Positions 24,017 to 24,904 of a DNA stretch of 24,904 nucleotides are shown one piece after another. This stretch comes from an uncultured Aquincola sp. (GTDB lineage Bacteria > Pseudomonadota > Gammaproteobacteria > Burkholderiales > Burkholderiaceae). How positions within the stretch are numbered: position 1 is the stretch's first letter; every line of letters starts with the position of its first letter. The DNA lies in contig CAKZXL010000692.1 in assembly GCA_937883885.1 (NCBI GenBank), positions 1 to 24,904 of the forward strand, given 5' to 3'. Below the pieces are notes generated by a model. It had not been told where the DNA came from, did not search any database, and saw nothing but the letters and a program-made list of their open reading frames with translations. Both the position numbers and the translations under genes were made by a program.

Positions 24017-24537
24017 GGCAGCGCCCTCCCGGCCAGCCAGGCGGCGTGCCGCTCGGCGGTGTATTCGGGCAGCGGCAAGTGCGCTGCGAGCCGGTTGGCG
24101 AGCGTGCGCCAGTACGCGGGCGAGACGCCGACAGGCGTGATGCCCAGCGCCTCGATGGCGTCGATGCGCGCCAGCACGGCACGCACCGATTGCTCACCCT
24201 CGGCGTGCAGCAAGAGGCGCGCGCCGGGTTGCACGCCGGAGATGCGCTGCGCGCCATCCATCGGCATGCACGCCTGCATCACCATGAGCTGCCAGCGGAT
24301 CGTGCCGTAGTCGTTGGCCTGCCAGCGGATGCGGCAGAGAACCGCATTCGGCGTGAACACCGCGCAGCGGCGCCAGCGGTCGAACCGGATGATGCGGGCA
24401 GGATCACCGAAGCGCAGGTAGAGGTCGAAGCGTTGGTCGATGTATGCGAGCGCAACGCGCGTCAGCGGTACGCCGTCGGCCACGCCGACAGGCGGGATGG
24501 ACGGCGGTGCCGAAGCCGTCGAGGCGGGTGTGTTCAT
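24013..24537 (-). CDS. DUF2840-family protein
   Basis: A 174-residue soluble protein that I recognise as the DUF2840 family regularly found between the partition genes and traF of Tn4371-type ICEs. Landmarks: LTRVALAYIDQRFDLYLRFG, RIIRFDRWRRCAVFTPNAVL and RIRWQANDYGTIRWQLMVMQ, then GVQPGARLLLHAEG and PLPEYTAERHAAWLAGRALP. No catalytic motif is obvious and the role is unknown. It overlaps traF downstream and the RHH gene upstream by ATGA, which ties it to transfer or maintenance. Confidence 0.85.
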   Translation of the reverse strand: MNTPASTASAPPSIPPVGVADGVPLTRVALAYIDQRFDLYLRFGDPARIIRFDRWRRCAVFTPNAVLCRIRWQANDYGTIRWQLMVMQACMPMDGAQRISGVQPGARLLLHAEGEQSVRAVLARIDAIEALGITPVGVSPAYWRTLANRLAAHLPLPEYTAERHAAWLAGRALP

Positions 24538-24797
24538 GAGGACTTCTCCGGGAATTCCCGCTCCAGCAGCGCGCGCAACAGATCGGCCACCGTCACGCCT
24601 TGCGTGAAGGCCGATACCTTGATGCGCTCCCGCATGGCGGGCGTGATGTCGAGGGTCAGGCGGGCCGTGTAGAGGTCGCCTTTCTGGAGGTCATCGGCGC
24701 TGCCCTGGCGAATCCACGCCTCGGCGTGCGGATTCGCGGGCGGGCGCGCGCCGATGCCCACGCGCTTGCCCGTGCGTTTGCTGGCGGGACTGCTCAT
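24534..24797 (-). CDS. Small ribbon-helix-helix protein downstream of parA (ParB/ParG-like)
   Basis: An 87-residue protein with a basic disordered N-terminus (MSSPASKRTGKRVGIGARPP) and a C-terminal RHH domain: the strand YTARLTLDITPAMRERIKVS is followed by helix AFTQGVTVADLLRALLEREF. Small RHH proteins encoded directly after a parA typically bind the centromere-like site and stimulate the ParA ATPase. ATG 24797 is chosen for its ATGA overlap with the parA stop; an ATG three codons upstream is also in frame. It could also repress the operon. Confidence 0.75.
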   Translation of the reverse strand: MSSPASKRTGKRVGIGARPPANPHAEAWIRQGSADDLQKGDLYTARLTLDITPAMRERIKVSAFTQGVTVADLLRALLEREFPEKSS

Positions 24798-24904
24798 GAC
24801 GGCCACCGCAGCAGTTCGTCCACCAGCGCGGTGATTTCGCTGGCGGCGGCGCTGTCGGGCGCCGTCTCGCGCGCCAGTCGGCCAGCGGCCACGCTGTCGG
24901 CGAA
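24794..24904 (-). CDS. parA: ParA-like partition ATPase (last 36 codons only)
   Basis: The frame is open from the window edge to TGA at 24794-24796, giving 36 residues that begin FADSVAAGRLARETAPDSAA and end LLRWPS. The sequence and position before a small RHH gene fit the C-terminus of ICE ParA proteins, Walker ATPases needed for stable maintenance of the excised element. No Walker motif falls inside the window, so the call depends on context and C-terminal resemblance. Confidence 0.65.
   Translation of the reverse strand, partial: FADSVAAGRLARETAPDSAAASEITALVDELLRWPS

Noticed and set aside
1..24904. tRNA, rRNA, CRISPR arrays, transposase genes or IS ends
   Set aside because: No cloverleaf, rRNA-like stretch, spaced repeat array or transposase motif was seen on either strand.

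Overview
The window looks like part of a Tn4371-type integrative and conjugative element (ICE) in a high-GC beta- or gammaproteobacterium (Pseudomonas, Achromobacter, Bordetella, Comamonas or Delftia-like hosts are plausible). No housekeeping marker fixes the species. The assignment rests on gene content and order: parA (C-terminal end), a ribbon-helix-helix (RHH) protein, DUF2840, traF (S26 peptidase) and a DUF3363 relaxase at the right edge; a LysR regulator, EexN/TrbK lipoprotein, traG, CopG-like protein, trbB, trbC, trbD and trbE (5' part) at the left edge. All of these lie on the minus strand, and most overlap by ATGA.

Between the two halves of the transfer machinery (about 6.9-21.0 kb) sits roughly 14 kb of cargo. 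A minus-strand operon (15.7 to 6.9 kb) encodes a heavy-metal RND efflux system in the order adaptor, pump, DUF3240 protein, outer-membrane channel, followed without a gap by three envelope-lipid genes: a PAP2 phosphatase, an EptA/MCR-type phosphoethanolamine transferase and a DgkA-type diacylglycerol kinase. EptA activity on phosphatidylethanolamine leaves diacylglycerol, which DgkA recycles, so the last genes form a coherent lipid A modification module. It is a candidate mobile polymyxin-resistance locus tied to metal efflux. pap2, eptA and dgkA are visibly more AT-rich than the genes around them.

Divergent from this operon, a plus-strand pair encodes a cytochrome b561 and a VIT1/CCC1-type metal transporter. 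Facing that pair, a second minus-strand operon (20.8 to 17.3 kb) encodes a flavin/haem ferric reductase-like protein, an OmpR-family response regulator and its histidine kinase. The kinase frame carries one in-frame TAA after codon 155, leaving a sensor fragment and a kinase fragment. The cargo therefore looks like one metal/envelope-stress island: sensing, membrane redox, metal transport and efflux, and surface-charge remodelling.

Non-coding regions of interest are the 448-bp segment between traF and the relaxase (several perfect inverted repeats, candidate oriT), the divergent promoter at 15.7-16.0 kb (an 11-bp-period direct repeat that could bind the response regulator), the 215-bp segment before the ferric reductase (repeated AT-rich motif), and a rho-independent terminator before traG. 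No tRNA, rRNA, CRISPR array, transposase or IS end was recognised.
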